From Planctomycetaceae bacterium (GTDB lineage Bacteria; Planctomycetota; Planctomycetia; Pirellulales; UBA1268): DNA of 53,090 bases. Where the stretch lies: NCBI GenBank assembly GCA_947453375.1, contig CANGGT010000006.1:1-53090 (forward strand). Direction: 5' to 3'. Positions 19,835 through 29,372 of this stretch are shown here, piece by piece. How positions within the stretch are numbered: position 1 is the stretch's first letter; each line of letters starts with the position of its first letter. Both the position numbers and the translations under genes were made by a program. The notes under the pieces were generated by a model. It had not been told where the DNA came from. It saw only the letters and a list, made by a program, of their open reading frames with translations, and did no database searches.

Positions 19835-20380
19835 ATGATGGCTTCCTCGAACTCCAAAATATTCCTGGCTTTGGCATGCCTCGCCTGGCTTCCGCACGCT
19901 CGGGCAGAGGCGCCTCCTCGCAACACCCGTCATAGGGTCGAGTTTCGCCGTGCGGAGCGCGAGCCTGCGGAAGGACTCACCGCAGCAGCGGTGCTCATGC
20001 CGCCGCGCAGGGTGTTTCTCCATGAGGCGGCGGATGCAACGGATGAAGACATCGCCGAAGCTCGCGCTGTCCTCGACCGGAGATCACATCCGGCTGTGCT
20101 CATTCGCTTCACAGACGACGGAGCGAAGAAGATGACGCAACTCTCGAAGCAACACAAAGACAGGCCGCTGGCAATCATCGTCGATGGCCAAGTGATCGTT
20201 GCCCCGGAACTCCGAACGCCCCTTTCGGATCAAGCCATGATCACCGGCAACTTTACGCAAAGCGAGATCGACGCGATGGTCGCTTTCATCAACGCCGACC
20301 GCAGCGGTGAGCCCGCTCAATCAGCGCCGGATCAAGGCCAGGAACCAGGAGAACCAGGCGATCGAGCGGAATCGCGATAA
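19835..20380 (+). CDS. Secreted SecD/SecDF P1-head-like domain protein
   Basis: Signal peptide; VLIRFTDDGAKKMTQLSKQHKDRPLAIIVDGQVIVAPELRTPLSDQAMITGNFTQSEIDAMVAFIN resembles the SecD P1 region. Confidence 0.7.
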   Translation: MMASSNSKIFLALACLAWLPHARAEAPPRNTRHRVEFRRAEREPAEGLTAAAVLMPPRRVFLHEAADATDEDIAEARAVLDRRSHPAVLIRFTDDGAKKMTQLSKQHKDRPLAIIVDGQVIVAPELRTPLSDQAMITGNFTQSEIDAMVAFINADRSGEPAQSAPDQGQEPGEPGDRAESR

Positions 20381-20458
20381 ATCCGACCGATTGAAGCATT
20401 CAACACAACGAAAATACCCGTTGAGCACGGCAATGCAGCGGGCTCGCCATGAGGCCCG

Positions 20459-20551
20459 GGGATCGACCTGACCGCGTTCGACGGCGACGTGACCAGCCTG
20501 CTCGGCGAGCTCACTGCCACTTCCAAGGGGCTCACCGACGTTCCGTCGTAG
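20459..20551 (+). pseudogene. Remnant fragment of the upstream DUF937-family gene
   Basis: GIDLTAFDGDVTSLLGELTATSKGLTDVPS* matches AIDMTAFGGDMTSLFGKLTDSFKGITDVPS encoded near 19320-19410 (20/30 identical). Confidence 0.8.
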
Positions 20552-20581
20552 GAGGAATCGATTCGCGGATTCATCGTTTGG

Positions 20582-20791
20582 ATGTTGGCTCAGGCTGTTG
20601 CCAACTCGATCGCGGCAATCGCGCTCGTTGTGATCCCTTTCTGGCTCGCGGGCCGGTGGCCGCCACGGGAAGTGCTCCTTGGCTGTTCCATCGGAGGTGC
20701 GCTGTCGCCCTTCGCATGGCGGATGTACCGCGCCGCTCGCGGATACGAGAAAGGGACTGCGAGCGAGGAGGACGCCAAGCCACCGTCTTGA
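20582..20791 (+). CDS. Possible 69-aa membrane protein
   Basis: MLAQAVANSIAAIALVVIPFWLAGRWPPREVLLGCSIGGALSPFAWRMY; hydrophobic, no homologue recognised. Confidence 0.4.
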   Translation: MLAQAVANSIAAIALVVIPFWLAGRWPPREVLLGCSIGGALSPFAWRMYRAARGYEKGTASEEDAKPPS

Positions 20792-20976
20792 GCAGCCGGT
20801 TTCGGACCAAAACTCTGGGCGGTGAATCAGGCAGCGACTTCGTCGTCGAACCGCGGACTGACGTATCTCACCGACGATTGTGAACCACATCGTTCCGCAG
20901 TCTCGGAAAGAGCGTGCGATGGCCTAATTCGGCGCCCGAGCGGACTCGCCATGCAGCCCGTTGTTCGCGAATCCGC

Positions 20977-22941
20977 TCACTCGTCGTTCCCGCGGAGGGT
21001 TGCCAGGACGGTGTAGTCCTCGAGGGTCGTCGTGTCGCCGACGGTCTCTCGCCCGGCGGCGATGTCGCGGAGGAGGCGGCGCATGATCTTGCCCGAACGC
21101 GTCTTCGGAAGTGTGGCGGCGAAGTGGATGTCGTCCGGGGCGGCGAGAGCCCCGATCTGCTGGCGAACGTGCTTCCGCAGCGCGTCTTTGAGGCCGTCGG
21201 TCGGCTCGCCGCTGCGGAGCGTGACGAACACCGCCACCGCCTCCCCCTTCACCTCGTGCGGCCGCCCCACCGCCGCCGCCTCCGCGACGCTCGGATGGCT
21301 GACGAGGGCGCTTTCGATCTCGATCGTCGAGAGCCGATGGCCGGCGACGTTGAGGACGTCGTCGATCCGCCCCATGATCCAGTAGTAGCCATCCTTGTCC
21401 TGGCGGGCGTTGTCGCCGGCGAGATACTTGCCGGGCACCTTCGACCAATACGTCTCCACGAAGCGCTCGTCGTCCCCCCAGATGCCGCGGAGCATGCCGG
21501 GCCAGGGCTGCGTCATCACGAGCCAGCCACCGTGCCCCGGCGTCACCGGCGCCCCGGCGGCATCGACGATCTCGGGGACGACGCCCGGCAGCGGCAGCGT
21601 GCAGCTTCCCGGTTTCGTCGGCGTGCAGCCCGGCAGCGGGCTCATCATGATCCCGCCGGTCTCCGTCTGCCACCACGTGTCGACGATCGGGCAGCGTTTC
21701 CCACCGATCACCTCGTGGTACCACATCCAGGCCTCGGGATTGATCCCTTCGCCGACGGTGCCGAGGAGGCGGAGGCTCGAGAGGTCGCGGCCTTCGATGT
21801 GCTCCATCCCCCACTTCATGAACGAGCGGATCGCCGTCGGGGCGGTGTAGAAGATCGTCGGCTTCTCCGCCTCGATGATCTCCCAGAAGCGGCCCTCGTG
21901 CGGCGCGTTCGGGGCCCCTTCGTAGATGAGGAGGCTGGCGCCAGCGGCGAGGGGGCCGTAGGTCACGTAGCTGTGGCCGGTGATCCAGCCACAGTCGGCC
22001 GTGCACCAGAAGAGATCGTCGTCGCGGAGATCGAAGACCCACTCCGACGTCGTCTGCGCCCAGAGGACGTAGCCGGCGGTGGTGTGCTTGATTCCCTTCG
22101 GCTTCCCCGTCGAACCGCTCGTGTAGAGGATGAACAGCGGCGCCTCGGAATCCATCGGCTCTGGCGACGTGTCGGTGGGCATCCCCTCGACGAGGTCGTG
22201 CCACCAGACGTCGCGGCCGGCGACCATCTCCACCGGCTGCCCAGTGCGCTTCAAGACAACGACATGCCGCACCGTCGGGCTCTTCTCGACGGCGATGTCG
22301 ACGTTCTTCTTGAGCGGGAGTTGGGAGCCGCGCCGCCAGCCGCCATCGGCCGTGATCACGGCCACGGCGCCGGCGTCCTGATTGCGGTCGGCGATCGCTT
22401 CGCTCGAGAAGCCGCCAAAGATCACGGAGTGGACGGCGCCGATGCGGGCGCAGGCGAGCATCGCGATCACGAGTTCCGGCGTCATCGGCATGTAGATCGA
22501 CACCACCTCGCCCGGCTTGATGCCGAGCTTCCGCAGCCCTGCCGCCACCCGGCAGACTTCCGCATGGAGCTGGCGGTAGGTGTATTCGCGGCGCTCGCCG
22601 GTCGGCTCACCGACCCACACGAGCGCCGTCTTCTCCCCCTTGCCAGCGGCGATGTGCCGGTCGAGGCAGGCGGCGGAGGCGTTGAGACGCCCCCCCACAA
22701 ACCACTTCGCCGCCGGGGGCTGCCAGTCGAGGACATTCGTGTACGGCGTCGTCCAGGGGAGGGCCGCCGCGCGTTCCCCCCAGAAGCCTTCCGGATCGTT
22801 CTTCGCCGCGTCGTAGAGCCGACGGTAGTCCTCGAGCGATCCGATCCGCGCCCGGGCGGAAAACTCCGCCGGCGGCGGAAACATCCGCTCTTCGGTCATG
22901 ACGCTCGCGACGGTCCCGGCCGGCCTCTGTACTTCGCTCAT
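20977..22941 (-). CDS. acs: Acetyl-CoA synthetase
   Basis: [78 protein letters not shown]. Confidence 0.95.
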   Translation of the reverse strand: MSEVQRPAGTVASVMTEERMFPPPAEFSARARIGSLEDYRRLYDAAKNDPEGFWGERAAALPWTTPYTNVLDWQPPAAKWFVGGRLNASAACLDRHIAAGKGEKTALVWVGEPTGERREYTYRQLHAEVCRVAAGLRKLGIKPGEVVSIYMPMTPELVIAMLACARIGAVHSVIFGGFSSEAIADRNQDAGAVAVITADGGWRRGSQLPLKKNVDIAVEKSPTVRHVVVLKRTGQPVEMVAGRDVWWHDLVEGMPTDTSPEPMDSEAPLFILYTSGSTGKPKGIKHTTAGYVLWAQTTSEWVFDLRDDDLFWCTADCGWITGHSYVTYGPLAAGASLLIYEGAPNAPHEGRFWEIIEAEKPTIFYTAPTAIRSFMKWGMEHIEGRDLSSLRLLGTVGEGINPEAWMWYHEVIGGKRCPIVDTWWQTETGGIMMSPLPGCTPTKPGSCTLPLPGVVPEIVDAAGAPVTPGHGGWLVMTQPWPGMLRGIWGDDERFVETYWSKVPGKYLAGDNARQDKDGYYWIMGRIDDVLNVAGHRLSTIEIESALVSHPSVAEAAAVGRPHEVKGEAVAVFVTLRSGEPTDGLKDALRKHVRQQIGALAAPDDIHFAATLPKTRSGKIMRRLLRDIAAGRETVGDTTTLEDYTVLATLRGNDE

Positions 22942-23078
22942 CAATACTCCCCCGATGGCGCGCGAATCATGCGCGGAAACTCGAGTCAGAAAAACCCCGA
23001 AAGCCTACGAGCATACCTTATCGAAGACCGCTCCGTGCGGGCCCCGATCCCCGCCGACGACGGGACCACGATGGCAAA

Positions 23079-24200
23079 TCAGCCGGCAAACGCCCCGGTT
23101 GCGGGGGGGTCGTCGCCGAAGGAGATTCCCAGGGCCCGGGCCGCGAGAACTGCGGAGCTCCCTACGTCGACCTGCGACAGCCGGCTCACCGCCTCGGCGA
23201 TCGGCACGCTGGCGATGTCGGGGGGACGGTAGCAGACCATCTCCCCGAAACGCCCTTCGTGGACGAGCCGCACGGCATGGGCGCCGAACTGCGTCGCGAG
23301 GACGCGGTCGAACGTCGTCGGCGGCCCGCCGCGCTGCAGATGCCCGAGGACGACGGCGCGGACCTCACGACCGAGCCGCTTGGCGATCTCGCCGGCGACC
23401 AATTCCCCGACCCCTCCGAGGCGCACCTGCCGGCGCTGCCCGTCGTCGCCGGCGTGAACCGACGCGCCCCCCGGAAGCCTGGCCCCCTCGGCGACGACCA
23501 CGAGCGTGTAGCGTTTTCCCTCCGCTTCGCGCGCCTTGACCGCGCGGCAGACATGCTCGAAGTCCCAGTCGATTTCAGGGAGGAGAATGACGTCGCCACC
23601 GCCGGCAATACCGGCATGGAGGGCGATCCATCCGGCATGCCGCCCCATCACCTCGAGGACCATCACCCGCTCATGGCTGGCGGCGGTGGTGTGGAGCCGA
23701 TCGAGGGCGTCGGTGGCCGTCGCCACGGCCGAATCGAAGCCGAAGGTGAAAGCCGTGGCGCCGAGATCGTTGTCGATCGTCTTCGGGACGCCGACGACGG
23801 GCATGCCTGTCTCGTGGCACTGCTGGGCGATCGACAGCGATCCATCCCCGCCGACACACACCAGGCCGCAGATCCCCAACTGCTCGAGGGTCGTCGCCGC
23901 CGCCTTGAGAAGCTTGGGGTCGATCGCCACGCGGTCATTCTCCCCCACCAGCGCCGTGAATCGACCGGTGTTCGAGGAACCGAGGATCGTTCCCCCTTGG
24001 GTGAGGATGTTCGCCACGAGCGACGGATCGAGCGGCGTCCAGGCGACCGGGTCGACGAGCCCCTCGTAACCACGGAGGAAGCCGAGGCTCTCGTAGCCGA
24101 GGCGGTGAGCGCTTTTCACCACGGCGCGGATGACGGCGTTGAGACCGGGGCAATCTCCACCACCGGTGAGGATGCCGATGCGCGGCCTGCGGGCGGGCAT
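23079..24200 (-). CDS. pfkA: 6-phosphofructokinase (G/K-type active site)
   Basis: IGILTGGGDCPGLNAVIRAVVK, CVGGDGSLSIAQ, VGVPKTIDNDLGATAFTFGFDSAV, EVMGRHAGWIALHAGIAGG, LGHLQRGGPPTTFDR. Confidence 0.93.
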   Translation of the reverse strand: MPARRPRIGILTGGGDCPGLNAVIRAVVKSAHRLGYESLGFLRGYEGLVDPVAWTPLDPSLVANILTQGGTILGSSNTGRFTALVGENDRVAIDPKLLKAAATTLEQLGICGLVCVGGDGSLSIAQQCHETGMPVVGVPKTIDNDLGATAFTFGFDSAVATATDALDRLHTTAASHERVMVLEVMGRHAGWIALHAGIAGGGDVILLPEIDWDFEHVCRAVKAREAEGKRYTLVVVAEGARLPGGASVHAGDDGQRRQVRLGGVGELVAGEIAKRLGREVRAVVLGHLQRGGPPTTFDRVLATQFGAHAVRLVHEGRFGEMVCYRPPDIASVPIAEAVSRLSQVDVGSSAVLAARALGISFGDDPPATGAFAG

Positions 24201-24273
24201 GATGGGATGCTCCGGAGAAAAATGGACCGAAAAAAGCCGGGGGAAGAGGAGGGTGAGTGTAACGGCCGGCGAT

Positions 24274-25080
24274 TCAGGGCCGCCACGCACGGATCGCCAT
24301 TCGGAGCAGGGCCAGGGCCGCGTCGCGGCGTTGGCGGAGGCCCGCCTTGCTCTCGCCGACGGTGCGATCGGTGAACGTGATCGGCACCTCGATGATCCGC
24401 CCGCCGGCACGGTTCACCTGGATGAGCATGTCCTCGAGAACGGCATACCCCTCGTCGAACGGCCCGGGAAGTCGATCGAAGAATCCCAGAAGCACGGCGC
24501 GGAAGCCGGTCGACGAGTCGCGCACCGGTAGGCGGAGGATCCAGCGCGCATACCAATTCACGAGCACGCTCGTGACGCGCCGCGACAGCGGCCAGCCGAC
24601 GATCCGCCCTCCGGCCACCCGCCGCGATCCCAGCGCCACGGCCGCAGGTCGGCCGCCGACAGGCTCGAGCGCTGCCAGGAGCCGGGGGATGTCGTCGGGA
24701 TCGTGGCTGAAGTCGGCATCCATGTTGAGGGCGACGGCAAAGCCATGGGCGCTTGCCATCCGGAAGCCTTCGATGATCGCGGAGCCGAGGCCGCGGCGAC
24801 CGCGGCGCACGAGCACGTGGAGGCGCGGTCGGGTGCGTGCGAGGTCGAGGACCATCCCCCCCGTGCCATCGGGGGAGTCGTCATCGACGACGAGCATCTG
24901 GAGCCCGGGATCGACCCCGAGAACTCGATCGACGAGCTCCCCGATCGACCCACGCTCGTTGTAGGTCGCCGTGACGACAAGCACGCGCCCCGGTGGCCAG
25001 GCCGGCGCGGAGGCAAGATCTGCCCCCGGCTGCGGTGGCGCGTCCGCCCCCCCGATCCCTCCGGGCATCACGCGGCTCAT
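24274..25080 (-). CDS. Polyprenol-phosphate mannosyltransferase-like glycosyltransferase family 2
   Basis: VVTATYNERGSIGELVDRVL, VVDDDSPDGTGGMV, GLGSAIIEGFRMA, ALNMDADFSHDPDDIPRLL. Confidence 0.9.
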   Translation of the reverse strand: MSRVMPGGIGGADAPPQPGADLASAPAWPPGRVLVVTATYNERGSIGELVDRVLGVDPGLQMLVVDDDSPDGTGGMVLDLARTRPRLHVLVRRGRRGLGSAIIEGFRMASAHGFAVALNMDADFSHDPDDIPRLLAALEPVGGRPAAVALGSRRVAGGRIVGWPLSRRVTSVLVNWYARWILRLPVRDSSTGFRAVLLGFFDRLPGPFDEGYAVLEDMLIQVNRAGGRIIEVPITFTDRTVGESKAGLRQRRDAALALLRMAIRAWRP

Positions 25081-26645
25081 TCCGCCGACCCACCCCGACG
25101 CATCCGAGCAAACAGGCGACGATAATCCCCGAGGCGTACGGGAATCACCCGCCGGTCCGCCTCGACCGGGGGCATCCACAGGTCCTCCTCGATCACCACC
25201 ATGTCGGCGTCGTCCGCTTCGTCGGCCACGACCGGCGCCGGAGGGGCCGCGGGGGCGACGGGGGATCTGGCGCGCGTTTCGCCAACGACCGGAGAGTGGT
25301 CTGCCGAGGGAAGCTGCCGGGAGAGCGCCGCACCCTCGCGGCTGGCAACATGACGGCGGTCGCTGAAGTCGGCCGGGGCGCGCACGACATAGCGTTCGAT
25401 GACCCGCTCGGCGTCGGCGAAGTATTCCGCGAACGGATCCTCGATGCCGTCAAACACCAGCTCCACCTCGGGGCCGGACCACGGGTTGCCGGTCGGCACG
25501 ACCGACGGCTCGCGTCCCGAAGGGGCATTCCCCCGAGTGGTTACCGGCCCGCGCTCGTCTTCGACGCCAACCCCGCCCTCGGCATCCTCGACGCCGTAGC
25601 CATCGCTCCCGTCGTCGAAGCCTTGGGGGATCGTGTCGCCGTCACGCAGCCCCGAGATTCCGTCATAGTCCTCGGCCGGTTCGTCCCCGAACGATCCAAA
25701 CTCGACAATCGCGCTGGAGTCGCCCATCTCCAGACGCTCCTCGAGGCGCTCCAGTCCCCGGTCGACCGCCGGACGGGGATCGGCCGCTGGCGGCATCCGA
25801 TCGACGACATGCCCGAGCGATGTGGCGGGGAGACGCTGGATGTCGCGCCACGCACCGGTGATGTCGGCGGGCCCGACGCGCTTCCGTCCCGCTTCGCCGG
25901 CCTGTACGAGTGCCAGGTCGCAGAGTTGGTTGACCAGCCGCGGCACGCCGTCAGTGGCCGCGAACACCGCGTCATCGCTCCCCCGCTCGAAGACGGCATC
26001 CCACTGCAGACCGGCCACCTTCATCTGCGTCCGCAGATAGGCCATGGTCTCCTCGTGGTCGAGGGGCTCGAGATAGAACCGGGCCCCGATCCGCTGGGCG
26101 AGGCTCTCCATCCGCGACGTGCCGAGACGCTCGTCCATCTCGCGCGTCCCGGCGAGGACGACGTGGACGGAGGGGAGCGGCGTAGGAATGTTCGTCAGGA
26201 GACGCAACTCCTCGAGGAGCCGGGTGGGGAGCGTGTGCGCTTCGTCGACGAGGATCACCAGCCCCGACCCGCTGGCAGCGAGGCCGCGGACGCGTTCGAC
26301 GACACCGATCCGCAGTTCCCCCTCATCGATGCCGCGGTACGGCTCGCCGATCTCGGCGAGCACGGCCTGCCAGAGGGCGCGGCGGGTGCAGATTCGGGCA
26401 CCCGAAAGGAGGGCAACGTCGAAGTCGTCGCGGACGTGCTCCGCCAGCTTGGCCAGGAGCAGCGTCTTGCCTGTCCCAGGAGGACCGACCACCAGCCCCA
26501 CTCCTTCAGACCTACGGATGGCCCGTTCGATCCCCAGCAGGGCGGCATCGATGGCCCGCGCCGGGTGGTAGAAATCGGTACGCGGGGCGGCGAGGAAGGG
26601 GCGGCTCGACGGCGGGCGACGCGGGGCGATCATCGTGCGGGTCAA
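25077..26645 (-). CDS. ExeA/GspA-like AAA ATPase
   Basis: FLAAPRTDFYHPARAIDAALLGIERAIRRSEGVGLVVGPPGTGKTLLLAKL..LVILVDEAHTLPTRLLEELRLLTNI; TDGVPRLVNQLCDLAL. Confidence 0.85.
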   Translation of the reverse strand: MTRTMIAPRRPPSSRPFLAAPRTDFYHPARAIDAALLGIERAIRRSEGVGLVVGPPGTGKTLLLAKLAEHVRDDFDVALLSGARICTRRALWQAVLAEIGEPYRGIDEGELRIGVVERVRGLAASGSGLVILVDEAHTLPTRLLEELRLLTNIPTPLPSVHVVLAGTREMDERLGTSRMESLAQRIGARFYLEPLDHEETMAYLRTQMKVAGLQWDAVFERGSDDAVFAATDGVPRLVNQLCDLALVQAGEAGRKRVGPADITGAWRDIQRLPATSLGHVVDRMPPAADPRPAVDRGLERLEERLEMGDSSAIVEFGSFGDEPAEDYDGISGLRDGDTIPQGFDDGSDGYGVEDAEGGVGVEDERGPVTTRGNAPSGREPSVVPTGNPWSGPEVELVFDGIEDPFAEYFADAERVIERYVVRAPADFSDRRHVASREGAALSRQLPSADHSPVVGETRARSPVAPAAPPAPVVADEADDADMVVIEEDLWMPPVEADRRVIPVRLGDYRRLFARMRRGGSAE

Positions 26646-26891
26646 TTCCTGGTGGTGTGCACCGGTCAGGCCGTTGTCCTCCGACAGACGGCTCCCCCCT
26701 TGTTTCGACCAGCCGGCGCGGCTTCCTCCACCATCGCGCCCCGGCGTAGACTCTTCCGGTCGATCCCATCGTCGCGGCCCTGCCGGTCGTGCCGGTTCGG
26801 CCGATGGTGACGCCCGCCCCGGGGAACATCACCCGGCATGGTCCCCCCGCGCTCGCCGCAGACACCGATTCCGGTCCCGAAGAACGTCACC

Positions 26892-27623
26892 ATGTTTCGT
26901 GTGAAGATCTGTGGCGTGACGACGCCTGACGACGCCCGGATGGTGGCGGCGGCGGGAGCCGATGCGGTGGGGCTCAACTTCGTCCCCGGCTCGCCGCGCT
27001 CCCTGACTGTGGAATCGGCCCGGCTGGTGGCAGCTGCCCTCCCCGCCGGGATTCTTCGCATCGGGGTGTTCGCCGGCATGGAGCCCGCCGCGGCACGGGG
27101 GATCGCCGACCGCGTCGGCCTCGACGCCATCCAGTTCCACGGCCATCTCTTCCCGCCTCCACCGGGAGCCGCAAACCCCTGCTGCGACCCCCCGGAGGTG
27201 TGCCGCGACGTCGCCCCGTTCCCGGTGATCCGCGCCTGCCGGTTGCGGAGTGACGGCCCGGCGACCGCGGCGCTCGAAGAGGCGCGGGGCTGGGTCGCCG
27301 CGGCGCTCGCCGCAGGCCGGGCCCCGGCGATGCTCCTGGTCGATGCCGGCGCGGCTCCTGGCGCGGCGGCCGCGAGTTTGGGGGGAACGGGGGTGGTGGT
27401 CGACTGGGTCCGTTTCGTGGCGGCCGGAGATCCCGGTCTGCCGGTGGCCCTGGCCGGGGGGCTCACGGCCGACAATGTCGCCGCGGCGATCGCGGCCACC
27501 GGGGCGACCGCCGTCGACACGGCCAGCGGCGTCGAGTCGGCGCCGGGAAAAAAGGATCCCGAGCGAGTGGAGGCCTTCGTTAGCCGAGCCCTCCAGGCGC
27601 TGGCCGCCAGAGCTGACCGTTGA
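26892..27623 (+). CDS. trpF: Phosphoribosylanthranilate isomerase
   Basis: VKICGVTTPDDARMVAAAGADAVGLNFVPGSPRSL; GLDAIQFHG; LAGGLTADNV; VDTASGVESAPGKKD. Confidence 0.93.
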   Translation: MFRVKICGVTTPDDARMVAAAGADAVGLNFVPGSPRSLTVESARLVAAALPAGILRIGVFAGMEPAAARGIADRVGLDAIQFHGHLFPPPPGAANPCCDPPEVCRDVAPFPVIRACRLRSDGPATAALEEARGWVAAALAAGRAPAMLLVDAGAAPGAAAASLGGTGVVVDWVRFVAAGDPGLPVALAGGLTADNVAAAIAATGATAVDTASGVESAPGKKDPERVEAFVSRALQALAARADR

Positions 27624-27833
27624 ACGCCTCGGCGCGGGATGGGAAGGAAAACACTCTTTTCCATTCCTGCCTGATGGCTAAGATGCAGGGTCTTCCGCCG
27701 GCCGATTGTGCCGGCCAGGATCAACGCCCTCCGCCCGCCCCCGCCGTGCCTTTGTCCGGACCGGGGCGACGCGTGGTGACTTCGTCCCTTCGTCCGCCCA
27801 ATCTGTTCCAGCCCTCCTTGAAGGAGATCTCCC

Positions 27834-29147
27834 TTGGCCCACGTTGAAACCCGCCTTCCTTATAAGGTCGCCGATCTCGCGCTCGCCGACTGGGGCCGCA
27901 AGGAGATCATGCTGGCCGAAAACGAGATGCCGGGCCTGATGGCGCTGCGTCAGAAGTATGGCCGGAGCAAGCCGCTGGCCGGGGCCCGGATTGCGGGCTG
28001 CCTCCACATGACGATCCAGACGGCCGTCCTCATCGAGACGCTCAAGGAACTCGGTGCGGAAGTGACCTGGAGCAGCTGCAACATCTTCTCGACGCAGGAC
28101 CACGCCGCTGCGGCCATCGCCAAGGCCGGCTTCCCGGTCTACGCCTGGAAGGGTCAGACGAACGAGGAGTTCGACTGGTGCATTGAGCAGACGCTGTTCT
28201 TCCCCGACGGCCAGCCGCTCAACATGATCCTCGACGACGGCGGCGACCTCACGTCGATGGTCCACACCAAGTATCCGGAACTGCTCGGCGGCATCCGCGG
28301 CCTCTCCGAGGAGACCACCACGGGGGTCCACCGCCTCTACCAGATGCACGAGAACGGCGATCTCAAACTCCCCGCGATCAACGTCAACGACTCCTGCACG
28401 AAGTCGAAGTTCGACAACCTCTACGGCTGCCGTGAGAGCCTCGCCGACGGCATCAAGCGGGCCACCGACGTGATGGTCGCCGGCAAGGTGGTGGTCGTGT
28501 GCGGCTACGGTGACGTCGGCAAGGGCTCTGCCCACTCGATGAAGGCCCTCGGGGCACGCGTCATCGTCACCGAGATCGACCCGATCAACGCCCTCCAGGC
28601 GGTGATGGAGGGCTACGAGGTGACCACGATGGAGGAGGCCGCTCCGCGGGGCCAGATCTTCGTGACGGCCACCGGCTGCCGCGACGTGATCCTCGGCGAG
28701 CACATCTCGAAGATGCCCAACGACGCGATCATCTGCAACATCGGGCACTTCGATCTCGAGATCGACGTTTCGTGGCTCGAGAACACGAAGGGGGTCAAGA
28801 AGGTCGAGATCAAGCCGCAGGTCGATCGCTACACCCTCCCCTCCGGCAACTCGGTGATCGTGCTGGCTGAGGGGCGGCTCGTGAACCTCGGCTGTGCCAC
28901 CGGCCACCCGTCGTTCGTGATGAGCACGAGCTTCACCAACCAGGTCCTCGCCCAGCTGGCCCTCTGGACAGAGACCGACAAGTACGATGTCGGCGTCCAC
29001 CTCCTCCCCAAGAAGCTCGACGAGGAAGTGGCCCGCCTCCACCTCGAAAAGCTGGGGGTCAAGCTCACGAAGCTCACCCCGAAGCAGGCGGAGTATCTCC
29101 ACGTGCCGGTCGAAGGCCCGTTCAAGCCCGAGTACTACCGGTATTGA
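27834..29147 (+). CDS. ahcY: Adenosylhomocysteinase (TTG start)
   Basis: [79 protein letters not shown] aaggaga before TTG. Confidence 0.96.
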   Translation: MAHVETRLPYKVADLALADWGRKEIMLAENEMPGLMALRQKYGRSKPLAGARIAGCLHMTIQTAVLIETLKELGAEVTWSSCNIFSTQDHAAAAIAKAGFPVYAWKGQTNEEFDWCIEQTLFFPDGQPLNMILDDGGDLTSMVHTKYPELLGGIRGLSEETTTGVHRLYQMHENGDLKLPAINVNDSCTKSKFDNLYGCRESLADGIKRATDVMVAGKVVVVCGYGDVGKGSAHSMKALGARVIVTEIDPINALQAVMEGYEVTTMEEAAPRGQIFVTATGCRDVILGEHISKMPNDAIICNIGHFDLEIDVSWLENTKGVKKVEIKPQVDRYTLPSGNSVIVLAEGRLVNLGCATGHPSFVMSTSFTNQVLAQLALWTETDKYDVGVHLLPKKLDEEVARLHLEKLGVKLTKLTPKQAEYLHVPVEGPFKPEYYRY

Positions 29148-29194
29148 GTGCGTCGCCGGGAGCCCCCCGGCGGCAGCCGTTCGTCGCACTCCAG

Positions 29195-29230
29195 ACGGGG
29201 GTGTCGCCCAGGCGACACCCCCGTTCTCTT
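29195..29230 (+). terminator. Rho-independent terminator after ahcY
   Basis: acgggggtgtcgcc-ca-ggcgacacccccgt then tctctttt. Confidence 0.9.
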
Positions 29231-29251
29231 TTCCGGGTGGCCCTCTCGCCC

Positions 29252-29265
29252 GTTCCACGTGGAAC
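29252..29265. promoter_or_regulatory. parS-like site 1
   Basis: GTTCCACGTGGAAC, perfect palindrome with CACGTG core. Confidence 0.8.
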
Positions 29266-29372
29266 CGGGCCGGACTCCGGCCGCTCCCGCGAGCCACTTT
29301 GCCGGAAGGGATTTGCTACGATCCCGGGACACCGTTCCCCTCCCCCCGCACCCCGAGGAAGCTCCCTCCGCC

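Noticed and set aside
20380-20976. Integron cassette/attC site around the small membrane ORF
   Set aside because: GCCTAAT..CGAGCGGAC looks like an attC left half, but no RYYYAAC/GTTRRRY pair or matching right half was found before the acs stop.
24805-24815. Other CACGTG occurrences as extra parS sites (e.g. gagcacgtggagg)
   Set aside because: Flanks do not match GTTYC-CACGTG-RAAC; within coding sequence.
27624-27833. SAH riboswitch upstream of ahcY
   Set aside because: No recognisable SAH-aptamer core sequence in the leader.
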